Assembly (NCBI GenBank): GCA_029257865.1
Contig: JARIAN010000086.1
Coordinates: 1-64,000 of the forward strand
Direction of reading: 5' to 3'
From: Phocaeicola sp.
GTDB lineage: Bacteria > Bacteroidota > Bacteroidia > Bacteroidales > Bacteroidaceae
DNA: 64,000 nucleotides
Every line of letters starts with the position of its first letter. Within the stretch, counting starts at the first letter, position 1. The notes below the pieces were generated by a model that had not been told where the DNA came from, did no database searches, and was given only the letters and a program-made list of their open reading frames with translations. Position numbers and translations under genes: made by a program. Below are positions 9,792-17,251 of the stretch, one piece after another.

Positions 9792-10031
9792 GCATAAAAA
9801 ATCTTTTTGAATCGTTGTCCGACAATCATTGATAATGATTTATATATATTATAAGGTATTAATAGAACCGAAAAAGAGGAAATGTCATGTGAAGTGAGCA
9901 AATTGAAACGGAATTGTAGAGATGTTAGAAGTTGTCAGGGATGTTCAGATAAATAATCAATAATAGTATAAATGTCTTTTGTAACGTGTTCTTTTTAGGA
10001 TAAATATATGAAAGGAAAGATATTTTTTCAG

Positions 10032-10039
10032 TAACTTTG
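10032..10039 (+). promoter_or_regulatory. -7 box for the ThrE-type exporter gene
   Basis: TAACTTTG is a full match to the Bacteroides -7 consensus, 33 bases before the ATG at 10073. The -33 box is not clear. Confidence 0.55.
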
Positions 10040-10072
10040 CCCCCCGAAAATAATCATAATGCAAAAATGTAA

Positions 10073-11470
10073 ATGAAGGATTGGATGGAATTAGAGAAAC
10101 ATCTTGAAACCACGGTGAAAGCTCATGACCAACTGCTACATCGCAGAGTGGATCTTTTGTTGCGCACCGGTAAGTTGTTGGTAGAAAGTTTAGCGGATAC
10201 CAACCGTGTGGTAAGAAACATGAAACGCACGGCTGCCTATTTGGGTATTCCGGAAGAAAAACTTCACATTAACGTGAGCTTTACCATGCTGATGGTAAAT
10301 GTGAGCGATGGCGATTATTCTTTTACGAAGTTTCAGCGTATAGAAGGCCATGGTGTAAATATGACTGCCATTTCGGAGGTGAGTAAACTTTCGTGGAAGG
10401 CAATCGAACAGGATTATACCTTAGACCAGTATGAAGAGGAACTGGAGAAAATCCGCACTCGCAAGAGAAATTACACTCCATGGCAAGTGGCTATCGGGGC
10501 AGGTTTTGCCTGTGGTGGTTTCTGTATTCAGTTTGGATGCGACTGGGTGGCATTCTTGTATGCTTCATTGGCTGCCATTATCGGTATGCGTGTGCGTCAT
10601 AATTGCAATGTATCTGGATTGAATCATTATATGGGTATTGCCATTTCTGCTTTTGTGGCTACTATATTGGCATGGGCCAGCACGTTGCTTCCGCAAGAAT
10701 GGACTAGCACTCCATGGCATCCGCTATTGGCTTGTGCCTTGTTTATCGTGCCGGGTGTTCCTTTGATTAATTTTGTTGATGACATGTTGGACAACTATAT
10801 TCAGGTGGGGGTAGTGCGAGCTGTGAACACATTACTGATGGTATCTGCCATGGCTTTTGGTATCGCCTTTGCTGTAAAACTTTGTCACATTGCCAATTTC
10901 TTCCCTACTATTAGTATGGTTCCTCACCATTCTTATTGGGAGTTTGCATTGGCTGCTGCCATCTCTGCAATGGGATTTTCCATGATTTTTAACATTCAGC
11001 GCCGATTATTGTGGGTAGTTGCTATCGGAGGTATCATAGCTGTGTGTACACGTAACTTTGTCAACTTAGGTCCTAGTACCGACAATATTGGTTTGGATAT
11101 GGGATTGGTGGTTGGTTCATTTACCGGCTCTGTATTGGTGAGCCTCATTGCAATCAAGGCTGTGCACTGGTTCCACGTGCCAGGACATGTGCTTACTATT
11201 CCTTCTGTAATCCCGATGATTCCGGGTGTATTGATGTATCGTATGTTGTTTGGATTAATCAATATGAATGTGCAGAGCATTGACCAGGTGACTCCATTGA
11301 TGAAAGCTATTGAGAGTGGTGTCAACTCAGGGTTGGTTATTATGTGTATTGCTTTGGGAGTAGCTATTCCGAATATATTTGGCCGACGATTTATTGCATC
11401 TTCTAAAAACAAGAGACTGAAAGAGGTATTGGAAGATCGTAAATCTCGCGGTAAGTTTGTGGAATGGTAA
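10073..11470 (+). CDS. Threonine/serine exporter family protein (fused YjjP-YjjB type, ThrE-like)
   Basis: This 465-residue protein has a soluble N-terminal part (about 1-135), then roughly ten hydrophobic segments. The N-terminal and first membrane half match the YjjP/DUF1212 type (LLLRTGKLLVESLADTNRVVRNM, GIPEEKLHINVSFTMLMV). The second half matches the YjjB/ThrE_2 type (HVPGHVLTIPSVIPMIPGVLMYR). In enterobacteria these are two separate proteins, while ThrE of Corynebacterium is a fusion, as here. The fused family exports threonine and serine, and YjjP/YjjB has been linked to dicarboxylate export, so the substrate remains open. The C-terminal tail is basic and cytosolic. The next gene starts 51 bases downstream. 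Confidence 0.85.
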   Translation: MKDWMELEKHLETTVKAHDQLLHRRVDLLLRTGKLLVESLADTNRVVRNMKRTAAYLGIPEEKLHINVSFTMLMVNVSDGDYSFTKFQRIEGHGVNMTAISEVSKLSWKAIEQDYTLDQYEEELEKIRTRKRNYTPWQVAIGAGFACGGFCIQFGCDWVAFLYASLAAIIGMRVRHNCNVSGLNHYMGIAISAFVATILAWASTLLPQEWTSTPWHPLLACALFIVPGVPLINFVDDMLDNYIQVGVVRAVNTLLMVSAMAFGIAFAVKLCHIANFFPTISMVPHHSYWEFALAAAISAMGFSMIFNIQRRLLWVVAIGGIIAVCTRNFVNLGPSTDNIGLDMGLVVGSFTGSVLVSLIAIKAVHWFHVPGHVLTIPSVIPMIPGVLMYRMLFGLINMNVQSIDQVTPLMKAIESGVNSGLVIMCIALGVAIPNIFGRRFIASSKNKRLKEVLEDRKSRGKFVEW

Positions 11471-11521
11471 TCAATGGTCAATTTGTTTAGACCATAATAG
11501 CAGAACATATATAGAAAAATT

Positions 11522-11797
11522 ATGATAAGATTAAACGTATTTATTGAGGTGGCTCAGGAGAACCGTGAAGAAGTTCTTTCATTGGCTAAAAAATTGGCGG
11601 AGGCATCATTGAATGATGGTGGTTGTCTTGCTTATGATGTATTTGAAAGTGCTACTCGTCCGGAAGTGCTGATGATTTGTGAAACTTGGAAAGACGGTGC
11701 TTCATTGGCTATGCATTCCAGATCGGCACACTTCACTACTTTGGTTCCAGAGATGGAAAAACTGGCTCCTTTGAAAATGGAAAAATTTGATTTCTGA
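11522..11797 (+). CDS. Antibiotic biosynthesis monooxygenase (ABM) domain protein, YgiN-like
   Basis: The 91 residues form one ferredoxin-like ABM domain. The opening strand MIRLNVFIEV, the segment GGCLAYDVFESATRPEVLMICETWKD and the helix SAHFTTLVPEMEKL fit small YgiN-type proteins. Members of this fold act as dimeric quinol or polyketide monooxygenases or as heme-degrading enzymes. The heme-degrading IsdG asparagine pattern is not evident, so a quinone-related role is more likely, without proof. It sits 51 bases after the ThrE-like gene and is followed by a terminator-like hairpin. Confidence 0.8.
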   Translation: MIRLNVFIEVAQENREEVLSLAKKLAEASLNDGGCLAYDVFESATRPEVLMICETWKDGASLAMHSRSAHFTTLVPEMEKLAPLKMEKFDF

Positions 11798-11823
11798 TTT
11801 ATCTCAGAAATTAAGTTGGTTAC

Positions 11824-11886
11824 AAAAACTCTCGTCGGCATTACCTGGAGATAAAGAGGTGGTTCCGGTGGGAGTTTTTTTATAAT
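11824..11886 (+). terminator. Probable terminator after the ABM gene
   Basis: AAAAACTC at about 11824-11832 pairs with GGAGTTTTTT at 11871-11880 around an imperfect inner stem, and a T run follows. The inner pairing is interrupted, so the call is moderate. Confidence 0.5.
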
Positions 11887-11953
11887 AATCGGTATATATA
11901 CATTATTTAGTGTATATTTGAATTTTCAATTAATCATTATAATAAGATTATTT

Positions 11954-12724
11954 ATGGGATTTGGTAAATGGATAGGCGGCATTGTTGGATTTATGGCAAG
12001 TGGGCCGTTGGGAGGATTGGCTGGATTTGCCATCGGTTCTTTGTTTGACAGTGCTACCGATTTGAAACAGCCGCAGTATACCGAGGAGGAGAGAACACAA
12101 TATGGACAACGAAACAGCTTCTTGTTTTCCATGTTAGTGATGGCTTCTTATATCATTCGTGCTGATGGCAAGATTATGCATAGTGAAATGGAGTATGTAA
12201 GAAATTTCTTGCGTGTCAATTTCGGGGAGGCTGCAGTGGCCGAAGGACAACAAATCCTGATGGATTTATTTGAGCAGCGTAAGAGAATGGAGCTGTACGA
12301 TGTGAATGCATTTCATCGGACCATTCGTGAATGTGGAGCGCAGATTGCAGATAATTTGCAGTATGGCGAGCGTTTGCAGTTGCTCGACTTTTTGGTGAAG
12401 ATAGCGAAAAGTGATGGAAATATTTGTCCGGCTGAAGTAGAAGCGTTGAAAGAAGTTGCATTGGTTATGGGGCTTTCTTTGAAGGAGTTGGACTCTATGT
12501 TGAATCTTTTTGGTGATTCTTTGGAGGAGGCATATAGGGTACTGGAAATCGAGTCTTCGGCTACAGATGAGGAAGTGCGTGCCGCTTACCGTAAGTTGGC
12601 TTTGAAGCATCATCCCGATAGGGTAGCTACTTTGGGAGAAGATATCCGAAAGGCTTCTGAAGAAAAGTTCCAGCAGATAAATGCAGCTAAAGAACGTATT
12701 TATAAGGCTAGAGGGATGAGATAA
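11954..12724 (+). CDS. TerB-like / DnaJ (J-domain) protein, DjlA-like
   Basis: The chosen ATG at 11954 gives 256 residues beginning MGFGKWIGG, the usual opening for this family; an in-frame ATG at 11918 would add 12 unusual hydrophobic residues. A glycine-rich hydrophobic N-terminus (about 1-35) resembles the membrane-inserted segment of DjlA. A TerB-like helical domain follows (about 45-175, with MVMASYIIRADGKIMHSEM and VKIAKSDGNICPAEVEAL). The C-terminal J domain (about 190-256) carries HPD at 220-222. The J domain would stimulate an Hsp70 (DnaK) near the inner membrane, and its client is unknown. Downstream lies a terminator and a convergent gene. Confidence 0.85.
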   Translation: MGFGKWIGGIVGFMASGPLGGLAGFAIGSLFDSATDLKQPQYTEEERTQYGQRNSFLFSMLVMASYIIRADGKIMHSEMEYVRNFLRVNFGEAAVAEGQQILMDLFEQRKRMELYDVNAFHRTIRECGAQIADNLQYGERLQLLDFLVKIAKSDGNICPAEVEALKEVALVMGLSLKELDSMLNLFGDSLEEAYRVLEIESSATDEEVRAAYRKLALKHHPDRVATLGEDIRKASEEKFQQINAAKERIYKARGMR

Positions 12725-12753
12725 TACTTAAGGACCCTTTTTATTTATGTAAG

Positions 12754-12802
12754 AGAAGCCGTGTATTCTTGGGAGACCCCAAGCGTACAAGGCTTCTTTT
12801 TG
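12754..12802 (+). terminator. Terminator after the TerB/DnaJ gene
   Basis: AGAAGCC (12754-12760) and the following TGTAttCTTGGG pair with CCCAAGcgTACA and GGCTTCT (12791-12797), and Ts follow. It lies between convergent genes. Confidence 0.75.
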
Positions 12803-12819
12803 TTATGAGAGGTAAGGGT

Positions 12820-13572
12820 TTATTGGTCTGGATTGAATACCTTTCCTTGGTATTCATGGGGCAGGCCTTTCTCGATAACCTCATACGATTCTGTCATAAT
12901 CTTTTTCAGGTTGTCATCTCCCTTTCCGATAGGATAGATAGGGGCGTGGATGGTCAGTTTCATGCGGTGCCACGACAGAAATTTGCCGGTGCGTGGCAAG
13001 ATATCGAAAGAGCCATCGATAGTAAGTGGTACTACAGGAAGTTGCAGTTGGTTGGCCAATAGGAAAGCGCCTTTCTTGAATTCTCCCATATGTCCGGTAA
13101 AGGTGCGTGCTCCTTCAGGAAACACCACCATGGAAGTGCCGTCTTGCAATACTTTTTCGGCATTCTTGATGGTTTCATATACTTTTCTGGGACTGGATTT
13201 GTCGACAAAGATAAATCCGGCTGATTCGCAGGCTTTTCCTACAAACGGAAGTTTGCGCAAACTTTTTTTCATCATCCATTTGAAATTGCGATGCAAGTAT
13301 CCATATACCAGAAAAATATCGAACGAACCCTGGTGATTTGCTACAAACACATACGAAGTGTTTTTGTCCAGATTTTCTCTTCCTGTCACTTTTACCGGCA
13401 GCAAGAAAAGCCAGCAAGTGAACTGTGACCAGTATTTTCCCGGGTAATACCCCCAAAAATGTCCATTGCCCAACCAACATCCAATGATGGTAATCAAGGC
13501 TGTTAGGATAGTGACTGCCAGAAAAATAGGCAGTCCGATGAAAATTTGATAAATAAGATAAATGATGCTCAT
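12820..13572 (-). CDS. 1-acyl-sn-glycerol-3-phosphate acyltransferase (PlsC family)
   Basis: This 250-residue protein has hydrophobic N-terminal segments (about 1-35 and 50-60). The acyltransferase motifs are NH80QGSFD85 (HX4D catalytic dyad) and FPEGAR at 151-156, the phosphate-binding motif. PlsC acylates the sn-2 position of lysophosphatidic acid to make phosphatidic acid at the inner membrane. Relatives acylate ornithine lipids or other amino lipids, so the acceptor is not certain. It is the last gene of a three-gene minus-strand run, starting 11 bases after the metallophosphoesterase stop. Confidence 0.88.
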   Translation of the reverse strand: MSIIYLIYQIFIGLPIFLAVTILTALITIIGCWLGNGHFWGYYPGKYWSQFTCWLFLLPVKVTGRENLDKNTSYVFVANHQGSFDIFLVYGYLHRNFKWMMKKSLRKLPFVGKACESAGFIFVDKSSPRKVYETIKNAEKVLQDGTSMVVFPEGARTFTGHMGEFKKGAFLLANQLQLPVVPLTIDGSFDILPRTGKFLSWHRMKLTIHAPIYPIGKGDDNLKKIMTESYEVIEKGLPHEYQGKVFNPDQ

Positions 13573-13583
13573 ATAGTTTTTGA

Positions 13584-14756
13584 TTATTTTTTCTTTTGTA
13601 GGGTGATTACAGTAATTTCAGGCCAAGCCCCTAACCGGATGGGAAAGAGTACGTGTCCTATTCCAATATTTACATACAGTCCTCTGTTGCCCGAATAGTA
13701 CATCCCGTTGTGTTCGGGATAAATAAACTGGGCTAGTGACAAGCCAAAGATACTGATTTGCATATCGTGGGTGTGTCCGGCCAGCATCAGTTGGACATCT
13801 GTTTCAGGCAAGACATTTCTTTTCCAATGGGTAGGGTCGTGACTCAGTAACACCTTGAACTTACCTTCTGTATTCCGGAGGGCAGCATCTAGGTCACCAT
13901 AGTCGGGGAAAGGTGGGTTTCCGCTGTTTTCCACTCCTGCTAGGACGATTGAGTCATTGCCCCTGGTCAGGAATCTGTGCTCGTTCATCAGCATAGTCCA
14001 TCCCAGCTGTTTCTCCCGAACAATAAGTCTGTCAATATTAGCCAGCCGTTCGCTTTCGCTTTCCCAATGGTAATAGGTAGCATAGTCGTGGTTTCCCATG
14101 ATAGAGAATACCCCGTCTTTGGCTTTCAGTTGAGAGAGGTCGTCCATAAAAGGTAACAATTCATCAGCGTGACTGTTCACTAAATCTCCGGTAAAAACTG
14201 TAACGTCAGGATTCAGTTCGTTGCAGATGTTTACTACTTTTCGGATGGCTTTGCTTGTTTTGCTCCAGCTGCCGATGTGCATATCCGATAATTGTATGAT
14301 GCGGTATCCGTTAAAACTTTCTGGCAAGTCGGCCGATTCAAATGTCACTTCTTTTACCTGAAAGAACTCTTTTCCTTTTACCGCACCGAAAAGTAGGTAT
14401 CCGCCGGAGATGGTAGCAATCAGCAGATTGGCTCCAAGTGATAGCCGGGATACCCTATGTCCTTGCAGTAGCGGGATAATGGTGCTGATGCCACGCCCGA
14501 TAAGGTGGAATATTGAAAAGATAGACTTGGGGATTGCAATGCAGAGCGTGCAGACAATATAAGTGCCGAAAGAAGGGTCTATCCCGTCCCATTTGAAGAT
14601 GAAACCCACCAAGACCAACAATAAGATGATGGAGGGTAGCCAGAAAAGTTTTTTTAAAAGACTATGGTTGCTATGACGGAGGTAGTATTGATATAAGTAC
14701 CCATCGGGCAGTAGCAGCAATACTAAAAAGAAGATTGATACACGTAATAATATCAT
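13584..14756 (-). CDS. Membrane-anchored metallophosphoesterase (YkuE/calcineurin-like)
   Basis: This 390-residue protein starts with about four hydrophobic segments (residues 1-125). A calcineurin-like phosphoesterase domain follows with D158-M-H160, G190-D191, G221-N-H-D224, SHDP around 305-308 and G327-H-T-H330, which together form the two-metal site. YkuE-type enzymes hydrolyse phosphodiesters or pyrophosphates at the membrane surface, for example in lipid precursors; the substrate is not shown. Neighbours include a PlsC acyltransferase 11 bases downstream, which fits a lipid-related role, and a MetH activation domain gene 4 bases upstream, which does not. Confidence 0.87.
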   Translation of the reverse strand: MILLRVSIFFLVLLLLPDGYLYQYYLRHSNHSLLKKLFWLPSIILLLVLVGFIFKWDGIDPSFGTYIVCTLCIAIPKSIFSIFHLIGRGISTIIPLLQGHRVSRLSLGANLLIATISGGYLLFGAVKGKEFFQVKEVTFESADLPESFNGYRIIQLSDMHIGSWSKTSKAIRKVVNICNELNPDVTVFTGDLVNSHADELLPFMDDLSQLKAKDGVFSIMGNHDYATYYHWESESERLANIDRLIVREKQLGWTMLMNEHRFLTRGNDSIVLAGVENSGNPPFPDYGDLDAALRNTEGKFKVLLSHDPTHWKRNVLPETDVQLMLAGHTHDMQISIFGLSLAQFIYPEHNGMYYSGNRGLYVNIGIGHVLFPIRLGAWPEITVITLQKKK

Positions 14757-14760
14757 AAGA

Positions 14761-15666
14761 CTATTGTTGTAAGTTGGCAGAAAGATATTTTCTCATTTCA
14801 TCCACATTGTAACCTCTGCGCTGTGCATAGTCGGCAAGCTGGTCTTCGTCTATTTTCCCTACTGAAAAATAGCGGGAGGCAGGGTGTGAAAACATCAGTC
14901 CGCATACCGAAGCTAGCGGATTCATCATGCCGTTGGGAGTAAGTGAGATTCCGATTTGTTCCATTTTGATGAGTTCATTCAGCAGGAAACTTGTCGACAT
15001 GTCGGGCAAGGAGGGATAGCCCACTGCTGGCCGGATGCCTTGATAGTCTTCTCTGAGAAGTTCTTTCATCGAGAGATTTTCGTGTGGGGCATACCCCCAT
15101 ACCGTTTTGCGGATATCCAGATGCATCTTTTCAGCAGCAGCTTCCGCCAGGCGTTCTGCTAGTATCTTTGCCAGCATGTGCTGATAGTCATCCTCTGGGA
15201 ATTCATGTTCAATATGCTGGTCTACTGTAGTGGCAAAGCCTCCTACAGTATCCTTGATGCCCGAAGCCAGCGGGCGGACAAAATCGCTGAGGCATAAGAA
15301 CGGGTCATCGGGATGGATACGGGTTTGCTGCCGGAGCAGGGGGAACCTTTTCCCGTCTAGTATCAGATTGTCACCGTCTGAGTTTGCTTCCATCAGTTTG
15401 TATATTCCATATACCTTATATTTCCCGTCTAGATAATCCAACATTTGCATGGCTTCTTTATAGAGTTTCATGCTTTCGGCAGCCTTGCTTCGTTCATTCT
15501 CTGGAAAAGAAGCTAACCATCCGGCACGGCAGGCATCACATCCGTGTATATCTGCTATGCTGGCAAAGCGCGGCTGAAATCCCCATGCAAAAAAGAAGTA
15601 GACCCAGTTGATATACTCTGCTAGGTCGTGTATGTCGTAAGTGACTTTAGTAATCTCTGTTTGCAT
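14761..15666 (-). CDS. Stand-alone methionine synthase activation domain protein (MetH C-terminal domain)
   Basis: The 301 residues match only the C-terminal AdoMet-binding activation domain of cobalamin-dependent methionine synthase. Seen features are the helical N-terminal arm with FFAWGFQPRFA, LAERLAEAAAEKMH, then WGYAPHE, the AdoMet motif R212-P-A-V-G-Y-P-S-L-P-D222, and SHPASRYFSVGKI near the end. In full-length MetH this domain holds S-adenosylmethionine for reductive methylation of the inactive cob(II)alamin form. As a separate protein it presumably reactivates a truncated MetH encoded elsewhere, which is inference. It is first in a run with the phosphoesterase and PlsC genes. I saw no cobalamin riboswitch in its leader. 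Confidence 0.88.
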   Translation of the reverse strand: MQTEITKVTYDIHDLAEYINWVYFFFAWGFQPRFASIADIHGCDACRAGWLASFPENERSKAAESMKLYKEAMQMLDYLDGKYKVYGIYKLMEANSDGDNLILDGKRFPLLRQQTRIHPDDPFLCLSDFVRPLASGIKDTVGGFATTVDQHIEHEFPEDDYQHMLAKILAERLAEAAAEKMHLDIRKTVWGYAPHENLSMKELLREDYQGIRPAVGYPSLPDMSTSFLLNELIKMEQIGISLTPNGMMNPLASVCGLMFSHPASRYFSVGKIDEDQLADYAQRRGYNVDEMRKYLSANLQQ

Positions 15667-15780
15667 AGCTTTAATTCTGCAACACTTTTCTAAAAATAAT
15701 TTAAAGTACTGGATAATAATATATTGTCCGGTGCTTTGTCATGTCTGAAGATTCACTTGGCTTAGTGTTGCGAAATAAAG
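15667..15780. repeat. Diverged direct repeat, copy 1
   Basis: This segment directly upstream of the MetH activation gene resembles 17011-17123 over its whole length, with roughly 70 percent identity by eye. Shared stretches include ATATATTGTC, GAAGATT, the CTTAG core and AATAAAG at the end. The two copies lie about 1.3 kb apart in the same orientation and flank an orphan lipoprotein gene. Confidence 0.6.
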
Positions 15781-16140
15781 CTCATAAATCTTCAACAGAC
15801 ATGGCTAAAGTACAAATAAAATCTGAACAAATCATACCTTTTGGCGGAATATTTCCTATTATAGAATAATTCGATATTCTTTTTTCAAGGTGATTGATTC
15901 AATATTAGGAAAAACGTTGCCAGCCATTCGGCTACAGTTGCAGTGAAATACTCCGTTCCTTTATGTGCGTGTTCTTCTGCGGCGGTTCATGTATTGAAGT
16001 GGTTTCTACCCATCTCATAAAACAAGAAATAAACTCAGAAATAAGGAGAAAGGTTACTCGAAAATAAAAAGGAATTTGACTGTTATACAGTTGGGTAAAG
16101 AAGGATTTGTACTTAATCCTGATGCGGTTGGTCGTTTCAT
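15781..16140. other. Intergenic stretch without a recognised gene
   Basis: No gene, promoter or repeat is convincing here beyond the neighbouring direct repeat and hairpin. An imperfect inverted pair lies at its edge: GTCTGAAGATT (about 15743-15753) and AATCTTCAACAGAC (about 15787-15800). Confidence 0.5.
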
Positions 16141-16182
16141 ACGAAAAAGGGAAGAAACATTTGTTGTTCTTCCCTTTTTCGT
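16141..16182 (-). terminator. Strong hairpin, probable terminator of the orphan lipoprotein gene
   Basis: ACGAAAAAGGGAAGAA (16141-16156) pairs perfectly over 16 bases with TTCTTCCCTTTTTCGT (16167-16182) around a 10-base loop. It begins 34 bases beyond the lipoprotein stop codon. The T run lies inside the stem rather than after it, so it may act as a 3' stabilising structure instead. Confidence 0.55.
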
Positions 16183-16215
16183 GTTATTACTATTTAAAGT
16201 ACTTTCTCATTCCGA

Positions 16216-16872
16216 TTACAATGTAGCAATAGTAGCTAATCCCAATTGTATCCATGAATCATCTGGTATTTTTATACGATCGGGGTCATCCGGAAAAATA
16301 ACTTTTAACTCTTTTCCGTCTAAACTTACTTTGCCCATGTAGTCAAAGGCTAAAGTTTCGGGGTTAGGCGGTAGAAAATCAAATCGGACAACATGCTCCT
16401 CACTATCCTTAAATAGAAGCTCACATGTAAATTTAAACTCGATTACATGACTGGATTTGTACTGTTTATCTGTCATTATTACTTCTTCAGCTTTACTGGA
16501 GTAAAGATGTAGGCTTTTATAATCTTTTTTCAAAGGGCTATCAAGTATAAGGCACATCCAGTTGGAAGGGTTGCCCTTTGAAGATTCTACAAGTTTTCCA
16601 TCCAAATATACGTCCAATGTATAATCTTCCGGTCTCAATGAAACTAAATGAACATTTTTTCTAGCAAGGGATCCCTGAGGGACCGGATATGTAGCGAGAG
16701 GTGCTAAAAGATCATTCCCCTCAGAGTCTACAAAATCCAAATGTAGCGAGATTGTTCGTGGAGTATACCCACCGGTTATAAAATCATCATTGTCATTGTC
16801 ATTGCAAGATACCAACAATGGGAATAATATTCCCAATATGCACCATATCAAATTTCTTGTTTTCATAAGCAT
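16216..16872 (-). CDS. Hypothetical lipoprotein
   Basis: The 218 residues begin with a lipoprotein signal ending LLVSC (C23), followed by an acidic Asn/Asp stretch (NDNDNDD) that favours export to the outer membrane or surface in Bacteroidales. The mature part alternates short beta-like strands (TISLHLDFVDSEGNDLL, YTLDVYLDGKLV, VIEFKFTCELLF). This looks like an immunoglobulin-like or fimbrillin-associated beta-sandwich, but I do not recognise a named family. A second ATG at 16866 is a possible start. It stands alone, flanked by a hairpin and by diverged direct repeats. Confidence 0.75.
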   Translation of the reverse strand: MLMKTRNLIWCILGILFPLLVSCNDNDNDDFITGGYTPRTISLHLDFVDSEGNDLLAPLATYPVPQGSLARKNVHLVSLRPEDYTLDVYLDGKLVESSKGNPSNWMCLILDSPLKKDYKSLHLYSSKAEEVIMTDKQYKSSHVIEFKFTCELLFKDSEEHVVRFDFLPPNPETLAFDYMGKVSLDGKELKVIFPDDPDRIKIPDDSWIQLGLATIATL

Positions 16873-17010
16873 TTATTTAAAATTATTTATTAGCATAAAT
16901 ATATTGCAAGTATAATTGTTTTTTTAATAATATCAATACTTTGGTTTATTTTTATCTATAATTTTAAATTAAGCAATAGAGTCGGTGTTAGGTGGCTTAA
17001 AATCATATTA

Positions 17011-17123
17011 AATCTTAATTATGTAATACTCTTTTATGAATATATTTAAAATATTGATTGATAATATATTGTCTGTTGTTTTGTTGTGTTAGAAGATTTA
17101 CTTCGCTTAGCGATGCAATAAAG
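17011..17123. repeat. Diverged direct repeat, copy 2
   Basis: This is similar to 15667-15780 over about 113 bases. In copy 1 the similarity runs right up to the start codon of the MetH activation gene. Here it stops about 140 bases before the start of the lipoprotein gene. Confidence 0.6.
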
Positions 17124-17150
17124 GGTAAAGGCCCATTGTAATCATATAAC

Positions 17151-17215
17151 AACTCTCGTGTTACTAAAGAACTATGGGAAACTTTTATCACAGAGTCATT
17201 AGTAACACGAGAGTT
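17151..17215. repeat. Perfect 17-base inverted repeat
   Basis: AACTCTCGTGTTACTAA (17151-17167) and its exact complement (17199-17215) enclose a 31-base spacer. It lies 37 bases beyond the dihydroorotase stop codon on the minus strand. No T run follows on either strand, so it is not a textbook terminator. Confidence 0.8.
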
Positions 17216-17251
17216 GGGGAATTCTTGCGGGGATTAGGTATAGGATCTTGT

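Larger units (their letters stand above)
9363..10072. other. Divergent intergenic region between efflux and ThrE genes
   Basis: These 710 bases lie between divergent genes. The half nearer the efflux genes (9363-9762) would be the operon's untranslated leader if the promoter at 9763-9791 is right. I found no convincing small gene, tRNA, strong hairpin or operator palindrome. The sequence is AT-rich and looks unconstrained at this level of reading. Confidence 0.6.
16873..17251. other. Intergenic region upstream of the orphan lipoprotein
   Basis: The 379 bases hold copy 2 of the direct repeat (17011-17123) and a perfect 17-base inverted repeat (17151-17215). No coding frame is supported. A weak -7-like TATACTTG occurs on the minus strand near 16908-16915, one mismatch from consensus. 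Confidence 0.55.

Noticed and set aside
12769-13062. 97-codon plus-strand frame antisense to plsC
   Set aside because: It overlaps the terminator and the PlsC C-terminus on the other strand and resembles no protein.
15667-15900. Cobalamin riboswitch upstream of the MetH activation gene
   Set aside because: I looked for a B12-box-like core on the minus strand and did not find one; the region is explained by the direct repeat.
16076-16342. 88-codon plus-strand reading frame
   Set aside because: It runs through the perfect 16-base hairpin at 16141-16182 and antisense into the lipoprotein gene; no promoter and no recognisable protein.
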